Assembly (NCBI RefSeq): GCF_006159205.1
Contig: NZ_CP040812.1
Coordinates: 992,001-1,056,000, forward strand
Direction: 5' to 3'
From: Antarcticibacterium flavum
Lineage (GTDB): Bacteria > Bacteroidota > Bacteroidia > Flavobacteriales > Flavobacteriaceae
Length of the DNA: 64,000 nt
Below are positions 7,940 through 17,805 of this stretch, piece by piece (positions within the stretch are counted from its first letter, which is position 1; each line of letters opens with the position of its first letter). The notes below the pieces were generated by a model. The model saw only the letters and a list, made by a program, of their open reading frames with translations, did no database searches and was not told the DNA's origin. A program made the translations under genes and the position numbers.

Positions 7940-9496
7940 TTATTCGCAAGTAACTGCGTGAACTATCAATCTAAAAGTTCCATCGCCTGAATACGGATAG
8001 CTATGAACATTTAGTGAGGTAGTCGCGTTATAATTATTTCCTAGTTGACCAGGAGCCCGTTTTGCTGGCCAGTTACCTTCTCCAAAGAAAATATGAGATT
8101 CAATTACAGATACTCCTGCATCAAGAACAAGCTGAACCTGTACATTATCATCGGTCAATGTTACTCTTACAACTCCGTCTTGTCTGGCCACTGCAGTATT
8201 ATTCTGTCCGGCACCAGCCCAAAGTGGGAATTCATACACTCCTTCAGAAGTCATATAAGTATCAAACCAGCTATCACTTCCATCAAAGTCTAACCCCCAA
8301 CCCCAGTTGTTACCAGGATATTGAAGAGAATTAAGTTCCACATCCCCAAACATATAGGAAGTTTCACAATCGTCACCAGGCTGGTCTGCACAAGCTGCTG
8401 GATCTTGATTTGGGTTTGCAATGTTTGGACAGTTGTCACAAGCATCACCTACACCGTCACCATCTGCATCTTCCTGACCTGGGTTAGGAACATTTGGACA
8501 GTTGTCATCATCATTCGGTACTCCATCATTATCATCATCAGGAGGAGTTGTTCCGTTATCCTCACATCCAAATCTTAAATGCTCATAATCAACATTATCA
8601 TCACCATCGAAGTTATCCAGGATGTCTTGCTTACTAAGTGTTCCACTAATTACAGTTCCTGCTGGTACACTACCATAGTTTGCTGGCCAGTCTAACAATG
8701 TTACTTCATAGTATAAGTAATCCTCATTAAGGTCATCATTATCTGGTAAAGCGAAACAAGTTGGAGTTGCATAATAGTCACCATTGTCATATTGACCAGT
8801 GTTTGCTTCAACACCTGTATATAAAGGAGTTCCTGCAGAGCTGGTTCCTGCCCAGATGCTTACGCTATAGTTGGCAGTATAGTGTCTTCCATTTGGAGGA
8901 CAGTAGTTAGCAAAGAAACAGAACTCAAGAGCAACATTGGTATCAAGTTCAAAGAACAGGTATCCATATTCATTTACGTCACGGTCATCAAAACAAAGAA
9001 CAGGTACGTCTACATATTTCTTAACGCCTGCTCTTAGATCAATAGCCAATGGTAATGGATTTGTTACAAATTCTCCTAATGCACTTCCGGTTCTTGGAGA
9101 AAGCCAGATTAGGTCTCCATCTGCATTATAAACAGAGAAATGATCCAGTGTATAATTTCCGGGATCAAGTTCTAAAGCTTCGTCTTCCTCTGTAAACAGT
9201 TGTCCTGCTACCAGGTCTACTCTATAAGGATCGGCTGAAGTACCTACTACTTCATCATCACCCAACATAAGAACGATCTCCACATAAGAAGGAGTATCAT
9301 CTGTACATTCAGGAAGATCTGCTATTGCTTGTTTTGTAGCTGCTCGATTGGCTACCAGGTCATTTACCAGTGCCCCAAAGGACAACGTGGCTTTTTCAGA
9401 ATTGAGGTCGGCTCCACCGACTTCCTCTTTACTACAGGAAGTAAAGATCATTGCGAATACCGCGAGGCAGGCAATGGAAAGTTTAAAGTTTTTCAT
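7940..9496 (-). CDS. Lipoprotein with two thrombospondin type 3-like repeats, paralogue C
   Basis: Function not recognised. 518 residues, lipobox FTSC followed by SKEEV. The shared family module covers about residues 32-320. It is followed by an Asp-rich linker with two thrombospondin type 3-like calcium repeats ([15 protein letters not shown], then [15 protein letters not shown]) and a C-terminal domain of about 150 residues rich in Trp, Gly and aromatic residues. It is the first gene of the C-B-A run and directly follows the LuxR-type regulator on the same strand, with 213 bp between them that contain a candidate regulatory motif. A surface location is inferred from the signal. Confidence 0.8.
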   Translation of the reverse strand: MKNFKLSIACLAVFAMIFTSCSKEEVGGADLNSEKATLSFGALVNDLVANRAATKQAIADLPECTDDTPSYVEIVLMLGDDEVVGTSADPYRVDLVAGQLFTEEDEALELDPGNYTLDHFSVYNADGDLIWLSPRTGSALGEFVTNPLPLAIDLRAGVKKYVDVPVLCFDDRDVNEYGYLFFELDTNVALEFCFFANYCPPNGRHYTANYSVSIWAGTSSAGTPLYTGVEANTGQYDNGDYYATPTCFALPDNDDLNEDYLYYEVTLLDWPANYGSVPAGTVISGTLSKQDILDNFDGDDNVDYEHLRFGCEDNGTTPPDDDNDGVPNDDDNCPNVPNPGQEDADGDGVGDACDNCPNIANPNQDPAACADQPGDDCETSYMFGDVELNSLQYPGNNWGWGLDFDGSDSWFDTYMTSEGVYEFPLWAGAGQNNTAVARQDGVVRVTLTDDNVQVQLVLDAGVSVIESHIFFGEGNWPAKRAPGQLGNNYNATTSLNVHSYPYSGDGTFRLIVHAVTCE

Positions 9497-9535
9497 AGTG
9501 AAAATAGTTTTAGTTAATAATACTTAGAATGGTTA
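9497..9535 (-). promoter_or_regulatory. Conserved leader motif before paralogue C
   Basis: Read on the minus strand, TTAACCATTC, a short AT spacer, then TATTAACTAAAACTA precedes the start codon. Nearly the same words occur before paralogue A (6225-6262), and a looser version (TTAACCAAGC ... GAACCAAAACTT) before B (7751-7790). Because B and A lie inside the cluster, this is more likely a translation or RNA-processing signal than a promoter. Confidence 0.4.
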
Positions 9536-9642
9536 ATAAATTATATATGTAAATACCATCAAAGGATGACTTACCTGGTTTTAATAAATTAGTGGGGTTT
9601 TGACAATAAGAAGCAGAGTGGGGGTGACTTTCTTATTTAGTG

Positions 9643-9690
9643 TAAATTTAAAGGTGATCCTGCTGTAAACCTATGGGGGAAATCCCCTAT
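9643..9690 (-). promoter_or_regulatory. Candidate activator site and promoter of the C-B-A cluster
   Basis: The palindrome-like GGGGGAAATCCCC (9675-9687), continuing as TATAAAATT, lies about 180 bp before paralogue C. About 35 bp closer to the gene is TAAATTTA (minus strand 9650-9643), one mismatch from the -7 consensus. The same pair at the same spacing occurs before the fourth paralogue (33247-33291). No such motif was seen before A or B, which fits transcription of all three genes from here. Confidence 0.4.
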
Positions 9691-9709
9691 AAAATTGGTT
9701 AACCTTATG

Positions 9710-10726
9710 TTAAGCGACACGTAAGTCTATCATATTGTGGCTAATAGCATAAATAATGCTTTCCAGGATCGTCTCAGAATTTGTTCTTTTTATAATATTT
9801 GCTCTATGTTTTTCAATTGTTTTAGGTGAAATAAATAATGTCTCAGAAATTTCCTTAGTCTTATATCCTTTGCATAAAAGTTGAATGATCTCCTTTTCTC
9901 TTTTAGTGAAACTAAATTTGGTCATCTGGCTGTTCTCCTCAAAACATTCCTCAACCAAAGCCGAATTTGATCCAATAGATTCAGTCACTAAATCCTCCTC
10001 CTTGCTAAAATGTATCATCATTATATATTGACCGTTGATCATCTTGTCAAGTTTAGAAAAACTGATCTTGGCATTCCTTACTTTATTATTTTTTAGCCTG
10101 AGAGCAGTTTTCGTCACAGCTTTCATATGTTTCCCTCTGGCAAAATTCCTTAAGCTCTCCCTTACTTTTGCTTTGTTCTCACACTTCACAAAATCTGTAA
10201 GCCTAATACCATCTGCCTTATCAATTTTAAAGGTTTGCTTAAAGGAATCATTCATTGAAATGATGGATTCCTGTTGTAACAGGACAACAGGATTTGATAA
10301 AAGATTAAAGAGCCCTAAAAAAGAATCCTTCCAATAATTAGTAAGGGAAGAATTGGAATATACCCTTTGCATAATCTTACCACATAAATTTCCGGCAGAT
10401 GTGGAAGTGTAGTAAATCTCATCTATTTCATCTTTATAATCCTTTTCGATCTTGCCTCTGCATTCTTCGTTGGCATACAACATCAACCAGCACTTATTTA
10501 AAAAGTGCGTACTCTTGAAATTGGAGATATTCTTTAAGCTTTTAGGATCTATAGATGTATGATCTATTAAAATGATATCCGGTAAGAGGTTAAGAGCTGT
10601 ATGAAAGCCGGAATGCATGGAAGTGACCACGTTAATTTGAAAATGAAGAGATAATCCCTCTTTAATGTCTGCAATAAATTCTGTGCTGTTACTAATGAGT
10701 AATAATTGTTTTTTTTCCGTATTCAT
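9710..10726 (-). CDS. LuxR-type regulator with pseudo-receiver and PAS-like region
   Basis: Predicted DNA-binding regulator. The C-terminus carries a GerE/LuxR helix-turn-helix (TKREKEIIQLLCKGYKTKEI, then SPKTIEKHRANI). The N-terminal 120 residues resemble a response-regulator receiver: LPDIILID supplies a candidate phospho-acceptor Asp, but the usual acidic pair after the first strand is replaced (LLLISNST), so phosphorylation is doubtful. The middle region, with PVVLLQQESIISMNDSFK, looks PAS-like. I start at ATG 10726 (MNTEKK); an ATG at 10738 adds four residues. No sensor kinase is nearby. Its place directly upstream of the C-B-A lipoproteins makes them the obvious candidate targets. Confidence 0.82.
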   Translation of the reverse strand: MNTEKKQLLLISNSTEFIADIKEGLSLHFQINVVTSMHSGFHTALNLLPDIILIDHTSIDPKSLKNISNFKSTHFLNKCWLMLYANEECRGKIEKDYKDEIDEIYYTSTSAGNLCGKIMQRVYSNSSLTNYWKDSFLGLFNLLSNPVVLLQQESIISMNDSFKQTFKIDKADGIRLTDFVKCENKAKVRESLRNFARGKHMKAVTKTALRLKNNKVRNAKISFSKLDKMINGQYIMMIHFSKEEDLVTESIGSNSALVEECFEENSQMTKFSFTKREKEIIQLLCKGYKTKEISETLFISPKTIEKHRANIIKRTNSETILESIIYAISHNMIDLRVA

Positions 10727-10738
10727 CCCTCGAAACAT

Positions 10739-11116
10739 TTAATTTCTTTAATTAATAATGTCTGTAGGCCAATAATTGAGTTTGGGACAAATCAATTATC
10801 TGCATTGCAAAAAACTTTACAATTCTTCTTGGGGGGGTGTAAAAATTTAGTTTGTTTTCAAATAGAAAACACAAAAGGGGTAGGGAATGAATTCTTGGTC
10901 CGGTGGGTGGACACGAAAAATCCAGGGGGGATTTTGTGAGAGTAAAGATAAGAATTTCCTGTGTTAGCCAAAATCGTCAACAAAGATTTAAGAACAAATT
11001 ATTGAATCCTACTAATCTTTTGTTAAGGGCTACAGGAGCCGCTTCCCTGTTTCTTAAAATTTAATAACATTTAAATACCACGAAGTCTCTTTCTTTTTAG
11101 TTAGCAACAGTTTAAG
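10739..11116. other. Intergenic region between luxR-type gene and uvrA
   Basis: Divergent intergenic DNA with several G runs (GGGGGGG near 10831, GGGGGG near 10925) and an inverted repeat AAAATCC/GGATTTT near 10918-10937. I found no coding sequence and no clear promoter for the regulator. The uvrA promoter lies at its right end. Confidence 0.5.
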
Positions 11117-11124
11117 TACCTTTG
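11117..11124 (+). promoter_or_regulatory. uvrA -7 promoter element
   Basis: TACCTTTG matches the Bacteroidota -7 consensus TAnnTTTG. The expected start near 11131 gives a leader of about 11 nt. A clean -33 TTG is not seen. Confidence 0.5.
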
Positions 11125-11141
11125 CCCACTTGAATTTTAAT

Positions 11142-13994
11142 ATGGCTAGAGAGGAAGAAAACATAGAAGTACTGGGGGCGAGAGTTCATAATTTAAAGAA
11201 CATTGATGTCACGATTCCCAGGGAAAAATTGGTTGTTATTACAGGCTTATCTGGCTCGGGAAAATCATCCCTGGCCTTTGACACTATTTATGCTGAGGGT
11301 CAAAGACGCTACATAGAAACCTTTTCAGCTTACGCCAGGCAGTTCCTGGGAGGACTTGAAAGGCCAGATGTTGATAAGATAGAAGGCCTTTCCCCGGTTA
11401 TTGCGATAGAACAAAAGACTACCAGTAAAAATCCGCGTAGTACGGTTGGTACTATTACAGAGATATACGATTTTTTGCGGCTGCTGTACGCGCGCACGGC
11501 TGATGCTTATAGTTATAACACCGGGGAAAAGATGGTAAGTTATAACGATGAGCAAATAAGCGACCTTATTGTTGAAAATTTTACTGATAAGCGCATCAAT
11601 ATTCTTGCGCCAATCGTTAGGTCCAGGAAAGGACACTACCGGGAACTTTTTGAACAAATATCCAAGCAGGGTTTTTTAAAGGTGAGAGTAGATGGAGAGG
11701 TACGGGACCTTGTAAAGGGAATGAAGCTGGACCGCTATAAGGTCCATGATATTGAGATCGTGGTGGATCGCTTAAAAATAGATGCTGCAGCCAATGGACA
11801 AAAAAGGCTTAATGACAGTATAAAAACAGCTATGTATCATGGCGATGATGTGTTAATGGTACTGGAGCAGGATACGGGAGATGTAAGGTATTTCAGCCGG
11901 AATCTTATGTGCCCTACTACAGGTATCTCCTACCCTAACCCTGAACCTAATAACTTTTCTTTTAATTCCCCAAAAGGTGCCTGTCCTACCTGTAATGGAA
12001 TTGGAGCACTTCACCAGGTGAATCCAGATAAGTTGATCCCAGATACTTCCAAATCCATAAAAAGCGGAGCCCTTGCACCCCATGGACCCCAAAAGAAGAA
12101 TTGGGTATTCTCCCAGCTGGAACTTATTGCTGAAAGATTTGATTTTAAATTAAGTGATCCTGTAAAGAATATCCCGGCCGCCGCCATGGAAATGATCCTC
12201 TATGGTGGGAAGGAAAAATTCTCAAAAGAGTCAAGAACCCTGGGGATAACCCGGGAGTTTAAAATTGATTTTGAAGGCGTGGCTACTTTTATTGAAACCA
12301 CCTATAATAATAATGACTCTGCATCTCTGAGAAGATGGGCCAAGGAATATATGGACAAGGTCGTTTGTCCTACTTGTGAAGGCAGCCGGCTCAAGAAAGA
12401 GGCACTATTCTTTAAGCTGAATGGAGAGAACATTGCTGAACTTGCAAACAGGGATATTACAGACCTTGCGTCCTGGTTTGAAGATCTTGACCAACATCTT
12501 TCAGAAAAACAATTACAGATAGCTGAAGAGGTTATAAAAGAGATCAAATCACGCCTGCAGTTCCTGGTAGATGTGGGGCTCACCTATCTTTCCCTTAACC
12601 GAAGCTCCAAATCCCTATCGGGAGGAGAAGCCCAGCGAATAAGACTGGCTACCCAAATAGGCTCTCAACTGGTGGGGGTATTATATATCCTGGACGAACC
12701 AAGCATAGGATTACACCAACGAGATAATGACAAGCTCATTAACTCCCTTATTGCTCTTAGAGACCTGGGGAATTCTGTTATCGTGGTAGAACATGATAAG
12801 GATATGATCGAGCGGGCAGATCATGTGATCGATATAGGCCCGCAGGCAGGAAAACATGGTGGGGAAATAATAAGCCAGGGAACACCAGAGCAAATAAAAC
12901 AACATAATACCATTACCGCCTCTTATCTTAACGGAACAAAGGAGATCGAAGTTCCTTCCAAAAGAAGAAAAGGCAATGGCAAGAATATAACACTTAAAGG
13001 CGCAACCGGCAACAACCTTAAAAATGTTACGGTTAAGATCCCGCTCGGGAAAATGATCGCGGTAACAGGAGTTTCAGGAAGTGGGAAATCTACTCTTATA
13101 AATGAAACCCTCTACCCTATTATGAATGCTCATTACTTTAATGGGGTAAAAGAACCCTTACCTTATAAAAAAATCACCGGGCTTGAACATATAGATAAGG
13201 TAATCGATATTAATCAAACTCCAATTGGAAGAACCCCACGTTCAAATCCCGCCACCTATACCGGAGTTTTTTCTGAAATAAGGAACCTGTTTGCCAAAAC
13301 CCCTGAAGCTTTGATACGAGGTTATAAACCGGGAAGATTCAGCTTTAACGTTAAAGGAGGCAGATGTGAAACCTGTAAAGGAGGAGGTTTAAGGGTTATT
13401 GAAATGAATTTTTTACCAGATGTGTATGTAGAGTGCGAAACCTGCCAGGGAAAACGTTTCAACCGGGAAACCCTTGAGATAAGGTATAAAGGAAAATCTA
13501 TTGCAGATGTTCTGGAGATGACCATTAATGAGGCGACAGATTTTTTTGAACTTATTCCAAAAATTTACCGTAAGTTGAAAACCATACAGGATGTAGGACT
13601 GGGATATGTTACCCTGGGGCAGCAAAGTACCACCCTCTCTGGAGGAGAAGCGCAGCGTATCAAACTGGCATCAGAGCTTTCAAAGCGCGACACCGGCAAT
13701 ACTTTTTATATACTTGATGAACCTACCACAGGATTACACTTTGAAGACGTAAGGGTTTTGATGGAGGTTCTAAACAAGTTGGTTAAAAAAGGGAATACTG
13801 TTCTTATCATTGAACATAACCTCGATGTGATCAAAATAGCCGACTATATAATTGATATTGGATATGAAGGCGGAAAAAATGGCGGAGAGGTTGTAGTGTG
13901 CGGTACACCCGAGGAAGTGGCAAAGCATAAAAAAAGTTATACCGCGGCATATTTAAAAAGAGAATTAAAATCTAAAAAAGTAGAAAATATATAA
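11142..13994 (+). CDS. uvrA: Excinuclease ABC subunit A
   Basis: DNA-damage recognition ATPase of nucleotide excision repair; it loads UvrB at lesions. 950 residues, normal length. There are two ABC ATPase modules: Walker [10 protein letters not shown] near residue 35 and GVSGSGKST in the second half, each with an LSGGEAQRI signature. Zinc-finger cysteines include CPTCNG and the pair CETCKGGG / [10 protein letters not shown] start at ATG 11142 rather than the in-frame TTG at 11130. The stop TAA overlaps the next ATG by one base (TAATG), so the following LOG-family gene is translationally coupled. Many Bacteroidota carry several UvrA paralogues; this one has the complete architecture. Confidence 0.95.
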   Translation: MAREEENIEVLGARVHNLKNIDVTIPREKLVVITGLSGSGKSSLAFDTIYAEGQRRYIETFSAYARQFLGGLERPDVDKIEGLSPVIAIEQKTTSKNPRSTVGTITEIYDFLRLLYARTADAYSYNTGEKMVSYNDEQISDLIVENFTDKRINILAPIVRSRKGHYRELFEQISKQGFLKVRVDGEVRDLVKGMKLDRYKVHDIEIVVDRLKIDAAANGQKRLNDSIKTAMYHGDDVLMVLEQDTGDVRYFSRNLMCPTTGISYPNPEPNNFSFNSPKGACPTCNGIGALHQVNPDKLIPDTSKSIKSGALAPHGPQKKNWVFSQLELIAERFDFKLSDPVKNIPAAAMEMILYGGKEKFSKESRTLGITREFKIDFEGVATFIETTYNNNDSASLRRWAKEYMDKVVCPTCEGSRLKKEALFFKLNGENIAELANRDITDLASWFEDLDQHLSEKQLQIAEEVIKEIKSRLQFLVDVGLTYLSLNRSSKSLSGGEAQRIRLATQIGSQLVGVLYILDEPSIGLHQRDNDKLINSLIALRDLGNSVIVVEHDKDMIERADHVIDIGPQAGKHGGEIISQGTPEQIKQHNTITASYLNGTKEIEVPSKRRKGNGKNITLKGATGNNLKNVTVKIPLGKMIAVTGVSGSGKSTLINETLYPIMNAHYFNGVKEPLPYKKITGLEHIDKVIDINQTPIGRTPRSNPATYTGVFSEIRNLFAKTPEALIRGYKPGRFSFNVKGGRCETCKGGGLRVIEMNFLPDVYVECETCQGKRFNRETLEIRYKGKSIADVLEMTINEATDFFELIPKIYRKLKTIQDVGLGYVTLGQQSTTLSGGEAQRIKLASELSKRDTGNTFYILDEPTTGLHFEDVRVLMEVLNKLVKKGNTVLIIEHNLDVIKIADYIIDIGYEGGKNGGEVVVCGTPEEVAKHKKSYTAAYLKRELKSKKVENI

Positions 13995-14683
13995 TGAGAG
14001 CTAAACAAGGAAATAAGGCCTGGAATGAGATCAAAACCAACGATTCATGGGCAATTTTCAAGATCATGGGGGAATTTGTAAAAGGATATGAAAAGCTAAG
14101 CCAGATTGGCCCCTGTGTATCAGTATTCGGGTCTGCCAGAACAAAACCCGATAACAAGTATTATAAATTAACTGAAAGAATAGCCCAAAAGATCGTAGAT
14201 CACGGGTATGGTGTTATTACCGGTGGTGGCCCCGGTATAATGGAAGCAGGTAATAAAGGGGCACACCTTGGTGGAGGAACCTCTGTAGGACTTAATATTG
14301 ACCTTCCCTTTGAGCAACACGACAACCCTTATATCGACCGTGATAAAAGTCTGGATTTTGATTATTTCTTTGTTAGAAAAGTTATGTTCGTAAAATATTC
14401 CCAGGGTTTTGTTGTTATGCCGGGAGGATTTGGAACCCTGGATGAGCTATTTGAAGCTATCACCCTCATACAAACCAATAAGATCGACAAGTTCCCTATT
14501 ATCCTGGTAGGGAGTGACTTTTGGGGCGGACTCATTGACTGGGTAAGAGCCACCCTCCTGGATTCCTTTCAAAATATAAGTGACGGGGATATAGACCTGC
14601 TTCACGTTGTGGACACAGAAGATGAAGTAATAGATATCCTGGACAGGTTCTATGATGAATACAACTTAAGTCCTAATTTTTAA
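13994..14683 (+). CDS. LOG-family protein (TIGR00730; nucleotide phosphoribohydrolase-like)
   Basis: Rossmann-fold protein of the LOG/TIGR00730 family, often mislabelled lysine decarboxylase. Characterised members hydrolyse cytokinin riboside monophosphates or other nucleoside monophosphates to base plus ribose phosphate. 229 residues. The diagnostic motifs are GGGPGIMEAGNKGA and PGGFGTLDE. The start codon overlaps the uvrA stop, so the two are one operon; whether this links it to repair or nucleotide salvage is unknown. Its true substrate cannot be inferred here. Confidence 0.88.
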   Translation: MRAKQGNKAWNEIKTNDSWAIFKIMGEFVKGYEKLSQIGPCVSVFGSARTKPDNKYYKLTERIAQKIVDHGYGVITGGGPGIMEAGNKGAHLGGGTSVGLNIDLPFEQHDNPYIDRDKSLDFDYFFVRKVMFVKYSQGFVVMPGGFGTLDELFEAITLIQTNKIDKFPIILVGSDFWGGLIDWVRATLLDSFQNISDGDIDLLHVVDTEDEVIDILDRFYDEYNLSPNF

Positions 14684-14729
14684 TTAAATAATTATTCTTA
14701 TACATCTTTTCGCAGTTTCTTTGATACTG

Positions 14730-14737
14730 TAATTTTG
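14730..14737 (+). promoter_or_regulatory. -7 element before the M1-like gene
   Basis: TAATTTTG matches TAnnTTTG and would start transcription near 14744, about 26 nt before the TTG start. No good -33 TTG is seen. Confidence 0.4.
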
Positions 14738-14769
14738 GTCTTATTGTAATTATAAACAGGGAATTCCAT

Positions 14770-17589
14770 TTGAATAAGAAATTTATCCTTTTAATTATGC
14801 TCATTAACCTTGGTATGGTATCCAGGGTCAATGGGCAAATAGATATGGATATAATCGCTGTATTGAATGATTCTACAAGGATCTTCAACATACAGCAGGA
14901 AATCCTTTATGAAAATACAAGTGACCAGGCCCTAAATGAGATCTATTTAAATGACTGGGCGAACAGCTTTAAAGACAAGTCTACCCCGCTGGCTAAACGC
15001 TTCGCAGAGGATTATCTCAGGAGATTCCATTTTGCCAGGGAAGATGAGCGGGGTTCTACGAAAATATATAGTATCACCAATGAATATATCCAACCGTTTA
15101 CCTGGGAAAGGCCAGATGGGGCACCAGATATCATAAAGGTCAATCTCGAAAAACCACTATATCCGGGGGAAAAGGTAGAAATTAACCTCTTATACAGTGT
15201 AAAGATACCTTCAGAAAAATTTACAAGATTCGGCTTTGATGACCAGGGCAATTTTAAACTTAAATACTGGTATATCACCCCGGCTGTTTTTGATAAAGAA
15301 TGGAAGCTCTACAGTGACAGGAATATTGGCGACCAATACACGCCTCCAGCAAACATTAAAATAAGGCTTTCTACCAAACCCTATCTCTACGTTGCATCAT
15401 CTCTTAATATTGAAAAGGTAGTCACAGAGAATATTTACAAAACCACCTTCCTATCCGGAAAAAACAGGATCAACCCGCAGCTCTATCTTACCCGTTCATC
15501 GCGATTTGAATCTATGGAAGTTAATCAAACCGAGGTATTGACCAATCTTGAGGATGACGGGCTCATGATGGGAATGAAAGGGATTATTTTAAACCGGATC
15601 CTAAAATTTCTCGAATTAAGATTAGGCCCCTACCCTCATAAGGCAATGTTGGTAACAAAAGAAGATTATCTCAATAACCCGGTTTACGGTTTAAATCAGT
15701 TACCGCAATTTATAAGGCCATTCCCAGATGGTTTTCAGTATGACATTAAACAGTTCAAGGCGGTAACAGATCACTATTTGAAAAACACCCTTTTTCTCAA
15801 TCCCCGGGAGGAACAATGGGTATATGACGCTATCCACATATCCTTAATGATGGATTATGTAGACCTTCATTATCCCGATATGAAACTTTTAGGATCCTTT
15901 AGTGAATTTATAGGAATTAGATGGTTCCACGCCGCCGACCTTGAATTTAATGACCAGTATCCCCTACTGTATATGCACATGGCGAGGATGAACCTGGACC
16001 AGCCCCTCACCACAAGCCAGGATTCTCTTGTAAAATTCAATAAGAATATTGCAAATGCATATAAAGCCGGGACTGGGTTAAAATATGTAGAAGATTTTCT
16101 GGGAGACGACGCTGTTGAAGCATCTATACGGGAATTTTATCTGGAAAATTTGTTAGAACCCACTAATTCAAATGCTTTTAAAGAGAAACTTCAAAATAAT
16201 GCAGGTAAGGATATTTCCTGGTTTTTTGATGATTATGTTGCAACCAGAGGCAAGATCGATTTTAAATTCAAAAGAGTAAAAAAAACCAGGGATTCCCTGG
16301 AGGTGACCATCAAAAATAAGAAGGATAATAATATGCCGGTTTCCTTATATGGTTTAAACGACGGGGAGATCGTGTATAAAACCTGGATTGAGAACACAGC
16401 AGAAAATCAACAGGTGACAATTCCAAGAGAGGGTATAGACAGGCTGGCCCTAAACCATGAAGGCGTGATACCTGAATTTAATCGCCGGGATAATTATAAG
16501 GGCATTAATACCCTGCTGAACAAACCCGTACAATTTAGATTACTTCAGGATATAGAAGATCCAAGATATTATCAGGTATTCTTTATGCCCGAAGTATCAT
16601 TTAACTTATACGATGGTATCGCAATTGGGCCAAAGATTTACAATAAACCTTTCCTTACCAGAAATTTTGATTTTAGGATATCTCCAAAATTTGGTTTTGG
16701 AAGCCAAACAATCGTAGGTTCTGCTTCTATAAGCAACACTCATTATCTAGATGATGATAATTTGTTTGCCCTTAGATATGGAATAGGAGGCGTGCGTTTC
16801 TCTTATGGTTACAATTTGTTCTATGAAAAATTTACACCCTACCTGGGGTTCTTCTTCAGGAATAATTATCTAAGAGATAATGAAAGACAAAGCCTCATAT
16901 TAAGAAATGTAAATGTACAAAGGGATTATGACCTCCTAAACCCGGTAGACCAACCCAACTATAATGTTTTTAATGTAAGCTACAATTACAGTGACACGAA
17001 CCTGGTTGATTATATTGCGGGGGGAATTGATTATGAACTCGCCAAGAACTTTAGTAAACTGGCACTGGATGTAGAATACAGAAAACTGTTCAAGAATAAC
17101 CGCCAAATAAACCTCAGGCTGTTTGCTGGAACGTTTCTCTATAATGACGAGACAGATAATGATTTCTTCAGTTTTGCCCTTGATCGTCCTACAGATTATC
17201 TTTTTGATTACAATTATTATGGTCGAAGTCAAAGCAGTGGACTTTTCAGCCAACAGATCATTATGGCTGAAGGTGGTTTCAAATCCCAACTGGAGCCGCA
17301 ATATGCCAATCAATGGATGACCACATTCAATGCCAGTACAAATATCTGGAAATGGATCTTTGCTTATGGGGACATTGGCCTTGTAAAAAACCGTGGAGTA
17401 AATCCATCATTTGTGTATGACTCTGGTGTGAGGGTAAGTTTGGTGCAGGATTATTTTGAGGTCTTCCTCCCTGTATATTCTAACCTGGGTTGGGAAATCG
17501 CACAGGATAGATATGACCAAAAAATTAGGTTTATTGTCACTCTGGACTTGAACACCCTTCTAAAACTATTCACCCGGGAATGGTATTAA
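14770..17589 (+). CDS. M1-like (gluzincin) protein with C-terminal beta-barrel, zinc site missing
   Basis: 939 residues from a TTG start, with a signal peptide ending near VNGQ. The N-terminal half has the fold pattern of family M1 aminopeptidases (beta-sandwich, then a helical catalytic-like domain ending ...WFFDDYVATRGKIDFKF). No HExxH zinc motif occurs anywhere, and the usual WLDEG-type segment reads WVYDAIHISL. From about residue 600 the sequence becomes aromatic-rich alternating beta strands (for example YLGFFFRNNYL) that look like an outer-membrane barrel. It is probably a non-catalytic outer-membrane protein derived from an M1 peptidase. An ATG 11 codons in is the alternative start. 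Confidence 0.75.
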   Translation: MNKKFILLIMLINLGMVSRVNGQIDMDIIAVLNDSTRIFNIQQEILYENTSDQALNEIYLNDWANSFKDKSTPLAKRFAEDYLRRFHFAREDERGSTKIYSITNEYIQPFTWERPDGAPDIIKVNLEKPLYPGEKVEINLLYSVKIPSEKFTRFGFDDQGNFKLKYWYITPAVFDKEWKLYSDRNIGDQYTPPANIKIRLSTKPYLYVASSLNIEKVVTENIYKTTFLSGKNRINPQLYLTRSSRFESMEVNQTEVLTNLEDDGLMMGMKGIILNRILKFLELRLGPYPHKAMLVTKEDYLNNPVYGLNQLPQFIRPFPDGFQYDIKQFKAVTDHYLKNTLFLNPREEQWVYDAIHISLMMDYVDLHYPDMKLLGSFSEFIGIRWFHAADLEFNDQYPLLYMHMARMNLDQPLTTSQDSLVKFNKNIANAYKAGTGLKYVEDFLGDDAVEASIREFYLENLLEPTNSNAFKEKLQNNAGKDISWFFDDYVATRGKIDFKFKRVKKTRDSLEVTIKNKKDNNMPVSLYGLNDGEIVYKTWIENTAENQQVTIPREGIDRLALNHEGVIPEFNRRDNYKGINTLLNKPVQFRLLQDIEDPRYYQVFFMPEVSFNLYDGIAIGPKIYNKPFLTRNFDFRISPKFGFGSQTIVGSASISNTHYLDDDNLFALRYGIGGVRFSYGYNLFYEKFTPYLGFFFRNNYLRDNERQSLILRNVNVQRDYDLLNPVDQPNYNVFNVSYNYSDTNLVDYIAGGIDYELAKNFSKLALDVEYRKLFKNNRQINLRLFAGTFLYNDETDNDFFSFALDRPTDYLFDYNYYGRSQSSGLFSQQIIMAEGGFKSQLEPQYANQWMTTFNASTNIWKWIFAYGDIGLVKNRGVNPSFVYDSGVRVSLVQDYFEVFLPVYSNLGWEIAQDRYDQKIRFIVTLDLNTLLKLFTREWY

Positions 17590-17753
17590 GGGTTTTTATT
17601 TTCTCATTCCTAAAATGCGATAATTATTATTAAACCTCGGCAACCCATTATTTAATTCGCAATTATTTGCAGATATACGATATCATTTTGAGGATTCTGC
17701 ATTTTAATTTCTTTTTAAAAGATAAAAAGTATTTTTTACGTATAATTATTGAA

Positions 17754-17784
17754 TTGTATTTAACCTTAGTTTTGATTACCTTTG
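17754..17784 (+). promoter_or_regulatory. Promoter of the fused E1 gene
   Basis: TTG (17754-17756), a 20-bp spacer, then TACCTTTG (17777-17784): a full match to the Bacteroidota consensus. It gives a leader of about 15 nt before ATG 17806. Confidence 0.65.
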
Positions 17785-17805
17785 TTATCATTCAAAAACG
17801 TTTTC

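Noticed and set aside
10706..10939. Plus-strand open frame upstream of uvrA
   Set aside because: Overlaps the regulator start, has low-complexity composition and no family resemblance.
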